Source: an uncultured Mailhella sp.
GTDB taxonomy: Bacteria > Desulfobacterota > Desulfovibrionia > Desulfovibrionales > Desulfovibrionaceae
Direction: 5' to 3'
Assembly (NCBI GenBank): GCA_944324625.1
Contig: CALUWZ010000031.1
Span: 1-13,628 of the forward strand
DNA length: 13,628 nucleotides
Positions 13,283 through 13,628 of this stretch are shown here, in pieces (position 1 is the first letter of the stretch; every line of letters starts with the position of its first letter). The notes beneath the pieces were generated by a model. That model made no database searches and was not told the DNA's origin. It saw only the letters and a list, made by a program, of their open reading frames with translations. A program made the translations under genes and the position numbers.

Positions 13283-13298
13283 TGGCATGCTCTTTGCT
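13283..13298 (+). promoter_or_regulatory. Sigma-54 promoter for flgF
   Basis: TGGCATGCTCTTTGCT matches TGGCACG-N4-TTGCW with GG (13284-13285) and GC (13296-13297) exactly 10 bp apart. Transcription would start near 13309, giving a leader of about 66 nt before flgF. Sigma-54 control of rod and hook genes is common in flagellated bacteria. Confidence 0.78.
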
Positions 13299-13332
13299 AA
13301 ATATGGGTATGGAAATTTTTTATGTGTATTTG

Positions 13333-13356
13333 CGTCAGATTAATGACGTCAATTGA
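13333..13356. promoter_or_regulatory. GTCA/TGAC dyads in the flgF leader, candidate activator site
   Basis: CGTCA-GATTAA-TGACG (13333-13348) is a perfect 5-bp dyad, overlapped by TGACGTCA (13344-13351) and TCAATTGA (13349-13356). It lies about +24 to +47 from the predicted start. Flagellar sigma-54 activators of the FleQ/FlrC type are known to bind within leaders downstream of the start, and the outer GTCA-N6-TGAC halves resemble the reported FleQ box. The match is by eye only. Confidence 0.42.
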
Positions 13357-13374
13357 TAACGGCAAGGAGTTTTT

Positions 13375-13628
13375 ATGCAAAATGCATTGTATACGGGCTT
13401 ATTTGCATCCCTGACCACAGAACACAGAATGGCCATGATAAGCAACAATTTGGCCAACGTGAATACGGCAGGCTATAAGGCAGACGCATTGGCATTTAAA
13501 GATACCATGATACATTTTGCCCATGATTTTATTCGTGAGCCCTTGGAAAACCTGCGCTCAGAGCCTTTATTCCCTGAACAGTGCCTTAGGGCCAGAACTC
13601 GTATTGCCACCAAAGAAACGGATTTTTC
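13375..13628 (+). CDS. flgF: Flagellar basal-body rod protein FlgF, N-terminal part (cut by window end)
   Basis: The first 84 residues are present. MQNALYTGLFASLTTEHRMAMISNNLANVNTAGYK carries the flagellar rod/hook family signature (ISNNLANVNTAGYK, residues 22-35), which forms part of the axial core after export by the flagellar type III system. FlgF or FlgG is the choice within this family; the following FKDTMIHFAHDFI and the L-x-S-x-P-L-F-P-E stretch fit FlgF of Desulfovibrio-type bacteria, where flgF precedes flgG, flgA, flgH and flgI. The ATG follows AAGGAGT at 6 nt. It is the first gene behind a sigma-54 promoter, so it probably heads a rod/ring operon to the right. Confidence 0.82.
   Translation, partial: MQNALYTGLFASLTTEHRMAMISNNLANVNTAGYKADALAFKDTMIHFAHDFIREPLENLRSEPLFPEQCLRARTRIATKETDF

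Overview
The window looks like the chromosome of a flagellated, sulfur-metabolising member of the Desulfovibrionaceae (Desulfobacterota, formerly Deltaproteobacteria). The main pointer is a complete DsrC with both C-terminal cysteines. A VWA-OmpA outer-membrane protein, an Ffh with a long Gly/Met tail, a VKOR-thioredoxin protein and a FlgF of the Desulfovibrio type agree with this. Base composition is only moderate in GC (mid-40s by eye), low for the family, so a host-associated relative is plausible. That placement is inference from gene content; no rRNA is present.

Layout: (1) 1-1580, + strand: the C-terminal third of a ComM/YifB AAA+ protein, translationally coupled (ATGA overlap) to a membrane VKOR-like/thioredoxin protein, closed by a bidirectional terminator. 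(2) 1545-1843: a gene-poor gap with a strong inverted repeat and signals for a minus-strand RNA. (3) 1844-3838, - strand: a CPA2 (KefB-type) cation/proton antiporter. (4) 3839-4149: a hairpin-rich gap. (5) 4150-5920, - strand: ffh then rpsP, ending in a perfect hairpin directly after rpsP. (6) 5921-6338: an AT-rich divergent gap holding a near-consensus sigma-54 promoter, upstream repeats and a strong terminator with no protein gene between them. (7) 6339-8273, + strand: ychJ-like SEC-C protein, CBS-ACT protein and dsrC, each with its own signals. (8) 8562-11132: a strongly promoted VWA-OmpA protein, a small lipoprotein and a WcbI-like protein. (9) 11187-13246: htpG behind a sigma-32-like promoter. 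(10) 13283-end: flgF behind a sigma-54 promoter with a GTCA-N6-TGAC dyad in its leader.

Most genes are housekeeping or family-typical and sit as short independent units. The most interesting material is between genes. The best candidate for something undescribed is a roughly 94-nt small RNA at about 6167-6260. It has a -24/-12 promoter, candidate enhancer sites 80-123 bp upstream, a pyrimidine-rich anti-Shine-Dalgarno segment and an intrinsic terminator. A second candidate RNA lies on the minus strand at about 1545-1710. Both are sequence-based inferences without expression evidence. No tRNA, rRNA, CRISPR array, insertion sequence or prophage was seen.
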